A stretch of DNA of 64,000 bases from Sipunculus nudus (Eukaryota > Annelida > Sipuncula > Golfingiida > Sipunculidae): positions 32,878,019 to 32,942,018 of the forward strand of contig CM049306.1 of NCBI GenBank assembly GCA_026874595.1. Reading direction: 5' to 3'. Of the stretch, positions 35,889 through 47,335 are shown piece by piece (positions within the stretch are counted from its first letter, which is position 1; each line of letters begins with the position of its first letter). The notes under the pieces were generated by a model. The model saw only the letters and a program-made list of their open reading frames with translations. It did not search any database and was not told the origin of the DNA. The position numbers and the translations under genes are program-made.

Positions 35889-36382
35889 AGCCTGTATCTC
35901 ACTGGGCTGCGACAGCTTTGCGACAAATTGCGAATTCATTCGCGATAGAGTATCAAAAGAGTCGTAAAACATTGGCGGCGGTTCTTATTTTCCTCGCGTG
36001 ATTCGCAAAGTGTCGCTCACGTGTCGCACAAATTTTGAACATGTTCAAAAAATTCGCAAAACAAAATTTCTCGCAAAATAGTCGCAGAGGCGTCGCTGGT
36101 GTCTCAAACCCGTCTCAAACATGTTTCCAACTATTCTCAAGTCAGTTTCTGCGAATCAGGAATTGCGAGAACTGCGAGACAACTTTGAGAGGGGTTTGCG
36201 ACCAGTGCAACTACATTGTGAATATTTGGAGATTAAAATGAGAATTTGACATTCTGGTCGCGAATGGTCGTGCGAATATTTCACAAATGTCGTGCGAATG
36301 TCTTGAGAACATCGCGTATTTTCTCGCAATTGTCGTTTCTTCAACTAGTCGCAAGCTGTCGCAGTCCAGTGAGATACTACCT
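35889..36382. mobile_element. MITE with TAA target duplication (PIF/Harbinger-like), 494 bp, rich in TCGC/GCGA
   Basis: Terminal inverted repeats start AGCCTGTATCTCACTGGGCT on the left and AGGTAGTATCTCACTGGACT (right end, reverse-complemented), then continue GCGACAGCTT and GCGAC in both. TAA flanks both ends (35886-35888 and 36383-36385). The interior carries many TCGCAA, TTGCGA and GTCGC motifs in both orientations, unlike the AT-rich surroundings. No transposase is encoded, and the 68-codon ORF inside has no domain. Confidence 0.78.
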
Positions 36383-36719
36383 TAATGTTTTGCCAAAGTT
36401 ACGATATACTTGATGAATTTGTCATATCTATACAGAAAAATGCTCACTCACACAATGTCAAATACATATAGTTTCGTCCTGAGAATTTTACGTACACAGT
36501 ATATATTATTCTTGCATCAGTTTGTGGAATCGGTGATATGATCAAATTTCATAGTCTTAAATACATGACTACTGATGATATGTCACATGTTCATAGCATC
36601 AGTGTTTTTGTATTAATTTTATAAGTATTATATGAACAGGATACGGTTGCATGTATTTGCATAAGAAAATGTGATATTTAAAATATAAATTGAAACTAAT
36701 CTCTATGAAAACCATTTAG

Positions 36720-37040
36720 ATGTAATATAGACCATCTGAAATTTTTATTTTTGTTTGTTTATATCTGTGATACAGATGTTAACTGTACAATTAAGGTTTT
36801 GAACATGCATATTTCTTCCAATGGAACTGTGATGTTACATATCTAAAAAAATACTTTTTTTCCAATTAATTGAAAGTTATAATTTTGAAAATTATCGTGA
36901 ATTTATATTGACCATCTGAATTATTCATTTGGATGTGTTTATACCTGTGATACAATTTGAAGCATTGTTAACTTTGCAATGTTTTATAAATTCCAATATC
37001 TTTTTTCAGGAACTGTGATGTTAAATAGTATCTGTGATTT
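36720..37040. repeat. Two-copy tandem duplication, period about 180 bp
   Basis: The copy from 36727 (ATAGACCATCTGAAATTTTT, later TCTGTGATACAGATG and GGAACTGTGATGTTA) is repeated from 36907 (ATTGACCATCTGAATTATTC, CCTGTGATACAATTTG, GGAACTGTGATGTTA). The copies are clearly diverged. Confidence 0.7.
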
Positions 37041-38825
37041 TATATGTATTTATGTACCTGCATTTTAAGAGAAAAATAACATACAGTTACTTGGACCAGA
37101 AGATACTCACCATAAATAACAAATGTAATTATTTCAAAAAAATTTTATTTACAAAATGTGGGCATTTCTGAAAATATTACAATACGTGTACATGCATGAA
37201 TGTATGAGATAATCCATTTAAATTGTGATATTGTGTGTGCATGTGTATTAAATTACATTGTACTGTTTACATAGAAGAATGAATGCAATAAACATAGCTG
37301 CAAGCATTTACTCATTCCTTTAGTATAATGACAACCAGCAATTAGGGGACACACACCCCTGCCACGCCCCCTAATAAGCTGGCAGGCTGCCAGGGCTGGG
37401 GCAGGGCTGCTGGGTGGTCACAGTCTTTCTTGGAATAGTGGGTCAGACACCAGGTACTAAAAATGCAATAACATTAGACTAAGAGCTTATACAAACTTCC
37501 TTTAAAAAATACTATGATTCTTAAATAAAAAGCTACCCAGTGATATTTTTTTTTCTTAAAAAAATCCTATTTTGAATTTTTTAGTGATATACCTACTTTT
37601 GATATATATTTTTATTCCCCCTTTAGCCGAAGCGCTATGCATCTTACACACATGTTCATATCACAGACTATTTACTGACAATAGCAATTGTGTGCTAAAT
37701 TCATGAATTTTAACTAAGTTTAACAGTCTTGATGTTACCTACATTGCTGAGCCGAGGGCACACTTATCACCCAGTGGTCGCATTCCATTTCTGTAATACA
37801 TTTCTTTTGGAAAGCGACCGCTGCGGGAGGCATGTAAGCCATGGGCTTACAAATGCAATTAAGCCTACTGATGAGGTGCCAAACAACGCCGGGAAGCAAT
37901 ATTTGTCCTGTCTACATAGCATTCAACCTATCCATGTTAGTTGTGTTACTATAAGATTGTTTATTTGGTGTTGTCATTGTAGACAACTATAACTTAATCC
38001 ATAGTCCTGCACCACTACTGAGACTGGCCTCCGAATCATCTATGACTGTAATCTGTCTTAAATAATTAACGCGTGACCACAACAAAATAATTTCCTTAAC
38101 TTTAAATCCAACATTCAACCGAATATGTATCTTTAGCGGAGGAGAAAGGATGGTTTCCATCCGTGTCGAAAAAAAACATGAAATTATATTACACAGAAAA
38201 TGAAAATATAACTGTTGAATAGAAGTTAAATTTATTTGCTGCAGTGTATATGATATACAGTGTATATTAAATACGTTCTGTCTTTGTTGTTGTTGATTTT
38301 CTTGTGCTTACAATGTGTTTATGTCCATGTAATGTAATACTGTGATATGTAACAGAGACTGAGAGAGAGAGAGACAAAAAGGTAAGTCAAAGTCATATCG
38401 CTCACCTTTGTCAGGTATTTAGTTTACCTGATGACTAACAGATGGCGTTCCCGTCAGTGATGATTGACCCCCGGTGTCCCTCGGGGCAATCACCTGCCGG
38501 GGCTGTGCAAATATCCTTTGGTCAAGTATACTTGACTTCAGGATCGATGATCCATGAAGTGGCCATTCTGGTCTCCTTCCATAAACAAAGTGTTACCATG
38601 TCACGCGTCACGACACCTGTCAGCTTAAAATATTCCTGGCTATTAATAGATCAAATGATTAAGCATTAACATGGGTGGTTACATTTTATTTCTTTGTTTT
38701 AATTTTATATGAATAGATTTTATCTTTGAAACATGTATTATGTATTTCAAGTTTATTATTTTGGTATTCAGATTCAAATACCATATAAACCTACACATTA
38801 TTTTTATTAATATAATATTTAATTT
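37041..38825. other. Stretch without a supported gene
   Basis: A GC-richer patch lies at 37340-37430 (CACGCCCCCTAATAAGCTGG and GCTGCCAGGGCTGGGGC). Another lies at 38440-38530 and contains a 75-codon ORF starting ACAGATGGCGTTCC. That ORF has no recognised domain, and only a weak CAAGTATAC donor inside it. Confidence 0.4.
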
Positions 38826-38864
38826 TATTATTATTATTATTATTTTTATCATTATTATTATTAT

Positions 38865-38896
<32 letters not shown>

Positions 38897-38897
38897 T
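38826..38897. repeat. (TTA)n followed by (TAG)n trinucleotide microsatellite
   Basis: A run of ATT/TTA triplets passes into about ten TAG triplets ending near 38897. A 150-codon minus-strand ORF across it is a low-complexity artefact of the repeat (poly-Leu and poly-Ile). Confidence 0.9.
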
Positions 38898-39329
38898 GAT
38901 ATAACTTGACTCCACTTTTTCAGGAACTCGATAACGGACTGGACGATCTGGACTCTTGACTAATTTCCGGGGCTTGGGTCGGACTCGATACGTTGGTCTA
39001 AGCCCTGCTCCGGTAGAAACAAGTTCTTTGTCACGGAAGTTCTGACTTTCATACTGGAAAACAAAATACATCATTATGTAGATAGGTGTATTGGTAGAAA
39101 AGATTTCTGGTCTGCTGCATGTTTTTGGCATTTAAATCAGCCATAAAAATCTTAGCCCTTGTATGTTAGACCCTTTGCCCAGTGTCGTGTAATGTTTTGT
39201 TTTGTTGTAATTTACAGCTTTATAGAGATAACATGTATTGTAATGCTAAGACTATGCAGAAGTCTTAGTATAAGGTTTGGATGGGGATTTGTATCAGGGG
39301 ACTGTCCAGAGGGGTGTCGCAGGGGAGGC

Positions 39330-39350
39330 ATAACCCCCCCCCCCCCCCAC
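39330..39350. repeat. Poly-C tract
   Basis: It is a run of C broken once by A (CCCCCCACCCCC). A second, similar C/A run is at about 39603-39623. Proline- and glycine-rich ORFs here are artefacts. Confidence 0.9.
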
Positions 39351-39488
39351 CCCCTGTGATCTTGCATGTAATATTGAAGGAAAAGATTCCATACATGCAC
39401 TTACACGTATAAAGAAAGTTAAAGCATGGAAGTAGAATATCCCCTTGTGTTTAGTCTTAAAATGGTACAAGGATTTTGAAGTAGGCTG

Positions 39489-39489
<1 letters not shown>

Positions 39490-39552
<63 letters not shown>
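39490..39552. repeat. (TA)n microsatellite, about 31 units
   Basis: An uninterrupted alternating TA run of about 62 nt. Confidence 0.95.
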
Positions 39553-39554
<2 letters not shown>

Positions 39555-39629
39555 CACTCCTTGGCCTGCGGATATGATGTAGCCCAGCCCCGCTCGCTGC
39601 CCCCTACCCCCCCCCCCCCCCCACCCCGC

Positions 39630-41172
39630 TCCCGGCACCCCCCTTCCGTAAATCCTGGCTATACGCTCCTGTCGTATTTTGTACGTTTTCAGGTGCATAA
39701 ATATTTTAGTAATCATTCAGAGACGTCAACTAGTTGGTTCTGTTTTTTTGGTAAATCATAGGCAAGTAAATAGCAAGTTCTTAACTGTACTTTGATGTTT
39801 TGTGGATTTCTCGCAAGCTATTCAGAAAATGTCGGATATTTCTTCGTGGCGACATATCCGAATGACAGATTGTAAAAATGAATTATGCTTTTCAAAGGAA
39901 ATCACACTTTTTCATTAAAAATCATTAATCATTTTACACCAAAAACATATACTGGTCACCGTACGTGCTCTAAATTTATATAGAAAGCAGTGTTTATGTA
40001 TATTTAGGTTAGAAAAAAAATACATGGACATGGAATGTACATCGTTATAGAGGATCAGGGATATCTAGATCTCTCATCTGGTTGTATACGGCTAAATCGT
40101 TAACTATAGTGAAGGACAAACACCATGTTACTGTATAACTATGGGAGATGCCGAAGATCTTCTAACCCATTCTAAAGAACTCAGTACATATATCTATATA
40201 TAGGTCTTGATCATTAACATGGGGGACACGAATAAACGTGATAAGCTTTGTAATTTGCCTTTATTAGGATGATATCTTCTCACGGGAATTAAATATCTGG
40301 GGAAATACCACAGAGGTCAAGCTTTCTAATATCGGTCGGGATATCGGTCAGGTCCCATGGCGACCTATAAATCGATGACCTGTAGCGTCATGCGGTAGAA
40401 CCGAAGGGAGACAGAGCGATTAGCCGCATATTTGACATCAGTGTGGTAAACAAGGATTGGCCGTCACATGCAGGGGTAACACCTTATAAATGATAAGGTC
40501 CCCGCATCAGTAAAACAAGATTGATCCGGCCAATAGTGACAAGTCATAATTGGAGAGTAACTAAATTATTCAATCCCACGGGTATATGGCTGTGGAAACG
40601 AAATCTTATTTACGCACAGTATGTGGATACCTTGAAGCGATTGACTTCGTATAGCTGTTGTTATTCTGTGCATGGGGATTCCTTAATAACTTATAACAAA
40701 AGTTATACATATATGACATCGTCAAATGTGTGCGAGTCATATGTGTGTGTGTAAAATTACAATATGAATATTACCAATAACAATTTATTTTGTTTCTTGT
40801 TCCTGTATCTTTACTAAAGGAATGAAAGGTATACATAAATATCTGCAATGATACTGCGCTCTCGAGTCAGCGGAAATCTTACGTTTCTAAAGGAAGTAGG
40901 TAAAGGGTTGTGTAAGGAGCGGACAATGATACGTGTATTAAAATAATATCACGCCAGTAGTTCATTTAGGTTGACTACAAGAGTTTTCTAGCGAAACCAG
41001 TTAATTCATCCGGACACAAGGATTTACTGTCTCTAGTTGTATTGTTTTAATATTGTTATGGTTGTGTGTGTAAGGAAACGTGGACGTGTTTCCGTTAACT
41101 ATAACACGATTGTGTGACTAGAGAGGTCCGAACTTGAGCGTGTGAGACAATCCGCAATCAAGTAGTTGAAAC
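39630..41172. other. Single-copy stretch upstream of a weak ORF candidate
   Basis: No repeat was recognised. CCTTATAAATGATAAGGTCC near 40481 is a small palindrome containing a TATAAAT box-like string and GATAAG motifs. I cannot tie it to a transcript. Confidence 0.35.
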
Positions 41173-41538
41173 ATGAATGTAGAAACGCAGAAGAAACATC
41201 GGTTGGACGCTCAGAGAATCTTGATTTTTTTATGTTGTGCTAACGGAAACCGTGTGGCGTGTATGCTATGTTTATCGTTTGCGCCACTGATCGCACCGGA
41301 TACAGGTTTATTTCTACTTGTGTACATGAGAAAGAAAACAGTTTTAGAACGAAACATGATAGACACTACAGTTAATTTAAGGAGAAAGCACTTTACTTCA
41401 TGTATATTGAATATACCTAAAGTATTTCAATCATACTTTAAATTTCATACCGGTGGCTGTGTGAATACAAAACTTGAAAAGACAAGAATGATTGTGAAAC
41501 ATCATTTCCACGTGTGTATTTATAATTTTATTTTATAA
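41173..41538 (+). CDS. Unassigned 121-codon ORF, weak candidate
   Basis: The start codon is in a fair context (GAAACATGAA). The predicted N-terminal part, after MNVETQKKHRLDAQR, has a hydrophobic stretch (ILIFLCC, then ACMLCLSFAPLIAPD) that could be a signal anchor. The C-terminal half is basic with scattered Cys and His and no known domain. The ORF may instead be a first exon ending near a CAGGTTTAT at about 41304. The surrounding DNA is not a recognised repeat. There is no homology support. Chance is a real alternative in 64 kb of six-frame sequence. Confidence 0.2.
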   Translation: MNVETQKKHRLDAQRILIFLCCANGNRVACMLCLSFAPLIAPDTGLFLLVYMRKKTVLERNMIDTTVNLRRKHFTSCILNIPKVFQSYFKFHTGGCVNTKLEKTRMIVKHHFHVCIYNFIL

Positions 41539-43185
41539 TTTTATACTCAATGGTTGTATTTATAAATATTTTCAACTGGTCAGACACTCGCAGACGGTCA
41601 CGTGCTCCTTCTTTTCTTGGTTTCTGTCTATGCCCTACTTTTTTCAACTTCTTGTCCTTTTTTTTAAATTATTCCAGTTTTTTTTATTTAAATCCAGGCT
41701 AGCTGTGCCATGCTCGGGTTACACTTAAGAGTTGTAAAAACAAGGGTATATTATATAAGTAATTGCAGTTTACTTGCAGTATATGTACAAGTGATATAGT
41801 TTTGCACTCATTATCATGCACTCGACCTATAATGACGTAACGCTTACCCTGTGTACAGGAATTTCTTCGTTTTTTTTTATTGGATTGGTCAATATTTGTT
41901 AAAATAAGTATATAGAGGGGGGGGGGGCTGTATCAATATCCTGCCTTGCTGTGTAAAAAAAACCGATTCAGTAGGCATTTATATTGGGCCGATTTTTTTA
42001 AAAGGCGCTATATCCTCCCCCTGCTTTTACAGTGTGCAAATTTTGCTGCATATTTCAGCTGGAATGATTTACACAAAATACGTTTTCCAATATTATTGGC
42101 TTTTGTCTTTCTTTTTATTTAAGAATTATTTTTTTAATTAACAGAGTAATTGTGAAATAGATTAATTTTGTATTTAAAACACTATAATAAAACTAGTATG
42201 TCTGCATTATTACGAGTGTCAGGTTTATATGATGACAAAAGCAAGTTTCTAATTAATTTATAAAAAGAGTATATATTCTTTTACATATATCTGGGTATTT
42301 ATATATTTGTGTTATATGTCCACAATATTATTCCTAAATGCATTAATAGAAAGTGAAAGCTTAGGTATAAAAAAATCCATGGCCTTAGTTTCTGTGACGT
42401 ATACATAACAATCTTATCAACAGGTGCGGGTCTAATCTTCCAGGTGTAGTATTTATTCTGTGACCCTTATCTCTCTGGTTTTCAATATCTGAGTTTCCGG
42501 TTACCAATCAGCCTAAAGTGACTTCCTGTATGCCAGACGAAAGAGAAAATAAATTGCTGCACTATCTCTGGCAGCAGCCTCCGGCAGATGTCTTATATTG
42601 ATGTCGATGTTTTGAGCTAACAGAATTTCCAGATCTGGTAGGAGAGTATGTGTATACCTCTAAAGTGAAAGTGATCGATGAATATATGATTTTTTTTTCT
42701 CGGAAACTAGATAAACCTTTTTCTTATATTTTATGTTAAAGCTACAGCTGTTGGTGCTCTTGAAAGAACGCTTAGGTTTAATAAAAAAATGTAAAACGGT
42801 TTTACAACAAACTTTAAAAATTAGAATATATGTACACTGACCATTATACATTGTGCTTAACTAATAATATAAGATGACGTTTGTGAAATAGATTCCACGT
42901 AAAATAGGATTTTCTGATTTATTTCTTTATATTTGTTTTTTTTATATGTTTGCAGTTTAACTCTTATTCTTCCTTTCATAGCTTATTTTGCGTTGAAATA
43001 CATAGAAGCAAAGGCATAACCACACATAAAATAAACCTCTCCTTTTTTTCATGAGTGGTTGAAATAATACATAATAATATAAAATGACCTATTCTTCGAG
43101 CATGCGCAATGCGCGTGAGGGACATTTTTTTGCGAGTCCAGTAAGTCAGCAATGCAGGATTTATTGATTGCAACTTTATATATAC
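41539..43185. other. AT-rich stretch, no gene seen
   Basis: A G-tract of about 10 lies near 41918. No open frame over 65 codons or recognisable transposon end was found. Confidence 0.45.
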
Positions 43186-43456
43186 GTCCAGGGAAGAATT
43201 CTTTAGAATTTTGGAAGATTCATGTAGAATCTTCCCAGGAAGAATGTGAATTCCAAATTTTCCTGGGGAAATAGGAATAAACAGATGATATGAAAGATTC
43301 CTGTAATTCCAGAGAAAAATGAGAATTCTCATTCTTTCCGCGGGATAAATGAGACTTCTATGCAGTCTCTCCTGGAAGGATAAAGAATTTGTAATTATTC
43401 CTCGGAAAGAGTGGAATTTTGAAATTCAAACCTCAGGAAAACGAGAATTCTCTTGT
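43186..43456. repeat. Array of about eight degenerate units with short inverted repeats
   Basis: CCNNGGA-like delimiters occur near 43189, 43234, 43262, 43338, 43371, 43400 and 43431, mostly 28-45 bp apart. Between them lie near-palindromic pieces such as GGAAGATTCATGTAGAATCTTCC split as GGAAGATTC / GAATCTTCC, and AATGAGAATTCTCATT, which is a perfect palindrome. Units vary in length and sequence. A possible relative is the TTTCTTCCGGAAGAA and GGAAGTTTCC cluster at 60360-60420. Confidence 0.6.
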
Positions 43457-45049
43457 ATAATATCGTGGTAAACACAAACGAATACATGTGAACTCACAAC
43501 CCAACTGAAATTCTGTCTTTATGGTAAAGGAGTCATTTTTTGTATCGCGTACAAGCTGGCTGCGTCCAGTAACCCGTGCGAGCCACGCCTGTATTAGCGT
43601 CATATCGACCCTCTGGCATTACGACCAGATAACTTGCGTCAGAATGTCTTTACATCTAAGTCTGAAGAACGCATTAAAAGGCCTTATGAAGATACAAATA
43701 TTTTCGTCATATCTGACAACGCTTCATGGCCTACAGGTACACTATCAATCAACATAAACCAGACCAATCGTTAGCATTTTTTTATGTTCTTTCTAATAAT
43801 ATAAAAAAAAGCAAGAAAAGTTCCGTTTTAACCAAGCACATTGGTAAACCCCTCGGTATGTTTGTTAAATTTATGACCGCATGAACACAAGCATAGCTTG
43901 CACGAGTTACAGGACGCAGGCAGCCTGCAGGCGATACAGGAAATGACCCGTGTTCATGGAAACGGTGCTATATTTTTGGTTGCGAGCTTACATGTATACT
44001 ATTGTGTTGATTCATCATTCTTAGCATAATATTGAGATTATGGGCTGTTTACCACAATATGAATGCAACCTGATGTAAGATAACTGCGATACATTCCTCG
44101 TTATTACTTGTATCACAACTCGAGTAGGCTTACAAGCCCAATTATCCGATTGCCTACTGAGTCGGGTTGTCACGGCTAGTATACATGCGGTCAGAAATTC
44201 AACAAACATGCGTAGGGATTTACCCATATGCTGAGTTTAATGGATTTTTTTTTTCTCGCTCATGTTAGGTGTCGTAAGAAAGTATATAAAAAAACTAAGG
44301 ATTGGTCTGGTTTATGTCAAGTTAGAGTGTTTTTGTATACCATGGGGTGTAGTCAGAAATGCCGGAAATATTTGTATCCTCATAGAACCTTAAAGTGCGT
44401 CCTTGTTGAAGGATGTAACGGCACGCTGGCAGCCAGTACGCTGGTCGTAAACTCTTGGTCTAATGTCAGAGGGCCGAAATGGTGCTGGTTTCATGCCAAC
44501 TTTTAACTCTTATTTTTATCATTTATTTGTTTATCTTGGTTCCTTTTCAAAATAAAATAAGATGCATACTACTGCAAGTTGGGTAAGTATTATATTATCA
44601 GCTTCCCTTCTTCTTCTATTTTCCTCTGCCATCATTTGATAAATAGTAAATAAAAGTTCTGGGGATAATCTTGAAATAGATTAATAAAAATATATTTCAT
44701 TCAAAAGCTTAATAGTTAAACCAGATGCCAGGCGGTGTTTTGAGGTGATTAATATTAAATGACAAACCTTTGCTGCCTTTGAAAGAATACCACTTAATTT
44801 AATTAAGTTATGGGAGAATGAGAATCCCTGCTGTTAATAAATAGAATTATAGACTTTTGTTCCATTTATAAGTTTACTATGAAATATTATATCTAAACCT
44901 GATATAGAATAAACTGATACTGGAAACATAATACCTTATTTCTAAAACCTCATAATTAATAGTAATATATTTGAAATGTGATTAAGTATATATATCTCTA
45001 AATTTGAAATGCGTCATACAAACGCTAAAAAAGTGTACGTATATGAATA
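43457..45049. other. Stretch without a supported gene
   Basis: A 92-codon Cys-containing ORF lies at 44228-44506. It has no domain I recognise and starts inside a T-rich run, so I do not call it. Confidence 0.4.
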
Positions 45050-45120
45050 TTTGTGTGTGTGTGTGTGTGCGCGCGCGCGTGCGTGTGTGTTTGCAAGTCA
45101 TCGCCCCCCCCCCCCCCCCT
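45050..45120. repeat. (GT)n/(GC)n microsatellite followed by poly-C
   Basis: GTGTGT runs into GCGCGCGC at about 45051-45090, then a C-run at about 45104-45119. Confidence 0.9.
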
Positions 45121-45365
45121 GCGTGGAAGAAAAAAATTGACGCCACTGTGAAAGAGCTCGGGGTTGTGTTGGCCACACAATTTTGACCAGCTTTGACAAA
45201 ACCAAATTGGTTGACAATTGACGGTATACGTAAGCTCAGTTGGGGTAGACTTGAAACATATATGCCAGGCACTAAAATTGACAACAGAAACACGAAAATA
45301 CGGTATAAAAAAAAGAAAAAGCATTAAAGTAGATTTAGCTGAACAGAATGAAAGTGTTTTGTCAT

Positions 45366-45370
<5 letters not shown>

Positions 45371-45452
<82 letters not shown>
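45371..45452. repeat. (TA)n microsatellite, about 40 units with one TTT interruption
   Basis: An alternating TA run broken once by TTT at about 45418-45420. The 151- and 95-codon ORFs across it are artefacts (Tyr-Ile repeats). Confidence 0.95.
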
Positions 45453-45859
45453 CGCACCGCCATATTAACGAGGACAGCACGGGGCAGTATTCAGTATCTT
45501 TGTGAGAAGTTTCATTTTTTTTTGTGTGTGCAAAAATTGATCAATTCTGGTGCTTAGCCACAATATTATATTTCCTTTTGTATTTTAAAAAGTTCAAGTT
45601 TCGTTTTCCCATCATGATGAAAATCAATTATTCATAATGAATCCAATCGGAGTCTTTTGCAACTAAGTTATAATGGACGCGTGACTATCGAGTTAATTCA
45701 AAATGTGAAATAGACTTAACGCATCAGGTTTAATGCAAACTCTGTAGTCCTGCATGTATATAACTGCTGGATATTCCTTTTGCACAAATACACCAGAATT
45801 TCAAGAAACAGGCGTGTGTATTTATGAGCAATATTTACCAGTGAACTGCGATATGAAAC

Positions 45860-46041
45860 ACGATCACGCAATGACGTTAACGGAATGATGAGGTGTGGTG
45901 AGCGATCGCTGTTGAGTTTGGTTTCTGAGGTTACTGATTGTGGGTGATCGTTGTTGTTTTACACTACTCTCTCCTAGACCGGTATCGTCTGCTATTTTTG
46001 GATGCAGCTGGACCCAGATTGATTGGCCGGGACAACCCAAC
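45860..46041 (+). promoter_or_regulatory. Probable 5' UTR and proximal promoter of the exon at 46042
   Basis: This stretch is richer in CpG than the neighbouring DNA (GATCACGCAATGACG and GAGCGATCGCTG). It has an inverted CCAAT box (GATTGGC at 46020-46026) close to the start codon. No TATA box is seen. Support is from position and composition only. The transcription start cannot be placed. Confidence 0.4.
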
Positions 46042-46154
46042 ATGGCGACACACAGAGAGAGGATGCTCGCCAAGGGCCTCCTTTTCTTCATATTTTACAT
46101 CCTTTGTGTCCCTGCCGTTGGGATCAGACACAGTGATATAACTGACAGTGGAAT
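46042..46154 (+). CDS. First coding exon of an unidentified gene, signal-peptide-like N terminus
   Basis: ATG is in a strong context (CCAACATGGCG, A at -3 and G at +4). The encoded N terminus is basic (MATHRERMLAKG) followed by a hydrophobic core (LLFFIFYILCVPAVG) and then IRHSDITDSG, which fits a cleavable signal peptide or signal anchor. The exon ends at a consensus donor, AAT|GTAAGTA, leaving a split codon (37 codons plus 2 nt, phase 2). An in-frame ORF runs on to 46158, but the splice donor explains why it ends there. The protein family is not recognised, and later exons are not found with confidence; the 18-nt candidate at 63029 is the only splice-bounded plus-strand segment I noticed downstream. 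The in-frame upstream ATG at 45940 is less likely, since the sequence before 46042 does not look like protein. Confidence 0.55.
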
Positions 46155-47335
46155 GTAAGTACAGTATTTTGTCATTATACCGATATTTTGAGGCCCGAGT
46201 TAGGCGGATGCAGCCTAAACATAGAGAGTGTAATTAAGATACGGAGCCTGCCTGCAGGCCGCCTACGTCATAGACAATATGCCAAATCTGTGTGTCCCAC
46301 CAAAACAACTGAACATATCTTCTAAATTGTGCAGGTAACCCGAGGTGCATACTAGATTTGGAACCATACAGGTTTAAAAATGGAATTTAAGCTTCAACCG
46401 GCAGCTCATCTGTTTTGTAAACCTGCCAAATGTCTATTTCAAATATTTTTGTCAATTCTGTGAAAACTGAAATGCCAGATTTATTTATTACCCCAATTGA
46501 TAAAGTGTTATTAATTTAGATAGTGTGTGACATTAGATATATTATCAGTTATATTTAGTTGGTACATTGTCAGTCTCAGTAACTGTCATTGCTTTTTTTG
46601 TGATAAAAATAATATTTTTAATATAAATTATGCATTTATATCACCTCAAGGTGCTTTGACTTAAAGTTTTCTGTTCATGTGAAATTATGTTGAAAATAAT
46701 AAAAATGTTTATGAAGAAAAAAGTATTCACTTTGAGCCTCTGTGTAGTTGTATAATTGATAAAAGATCATTATACTCTTCCGTGTACCAGCATAGCCGCC
46801 AATGGTGAAGCAACAGGTTTCTGTTAGAGCTAACTGGGGTTATAGCAAGATACGATCTGTTACTCTTAGAAAGGAAATTGAAAAAAATATTTTCTATGGT
46901 TTTAACATACCAAAGTTCACATTATGTTGTATGTTTAAAGGCCTGTAATAAAAAGCCTGAGCACCATATATGTTATGTTCATATTTTCACTTTCTTGGTG
47001 TAAAATAGTGCTGAGAATAGAACAGTAATGTATTTCAGTGGTCAAATATGCAATACACATAGATGTACTAGATGTACTGAACATCAATCAATGGATATAT
47101 ATTAAAACTAACAGTTGTGTACGGAGCAATATAATTACAGTTAACTGCAGGGGCAATCTATGGACTCCACATTGCATTAGTCACTAACAAAAAAGCAATT
47201 GAGGAGTCCATTCTTGTGTGCTAGCACCAGCACCACTACCATCAAAGAGAGTGATTGTTAGGGGAGCGTATCTCTTCCTCTGTACCAACATTCTTCTGAA
47301 GATTTTTTAGCGAACCTGTGAGCTTATGTGATGGT
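46155..47335 (+). other. Probable intron start, no further exon seen
   Basis: It begins with the GTAAGTA donor. It is AT-rich with no recognisable repeat. A CAG-flanked 26-nt piece near 46791 (GCCGCCAATGGTGAAGCAACAG) ends before GTTTCT, a poor donor. Confidence 0.4.

Noticed and set aside
38679-39131. 150-codon minus-strand ORF
   Set aside because: It is created by a trinucleotide microsatellite, giving runs of Leu and Ile.
39294-39716. 140-codon minus-strand ORF with Tyr-Ile repeats
   Set aside because: An artefact of (TA)n and poly-C tracts.
43186-43456. CRISPR-like array
   Set aside because: Repeats are degenerate and unequally spaced, there are no unique spacers of fixed length, and the host is a eukaryote.
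44228-44506. 92-codon Cys-containing ORF as a secreted peptide
   Set aside because: No convincing signal peptide (the Phe run comes from a T-tract), no splice context and no recognised cysteine pattern.
45025-45505. 151- and 95-codon ORFs over the 45-kb microsatellites
   Set aside because: Low-complexity translation of (TA)n, (GT)n and poly-C.
46791-46816. 26-nt second exon after the 46042 exon
   Set aside because: The acceptor is acceptable but the donor (CAG|GTTTCT) is poor, and nothing supports the frame.
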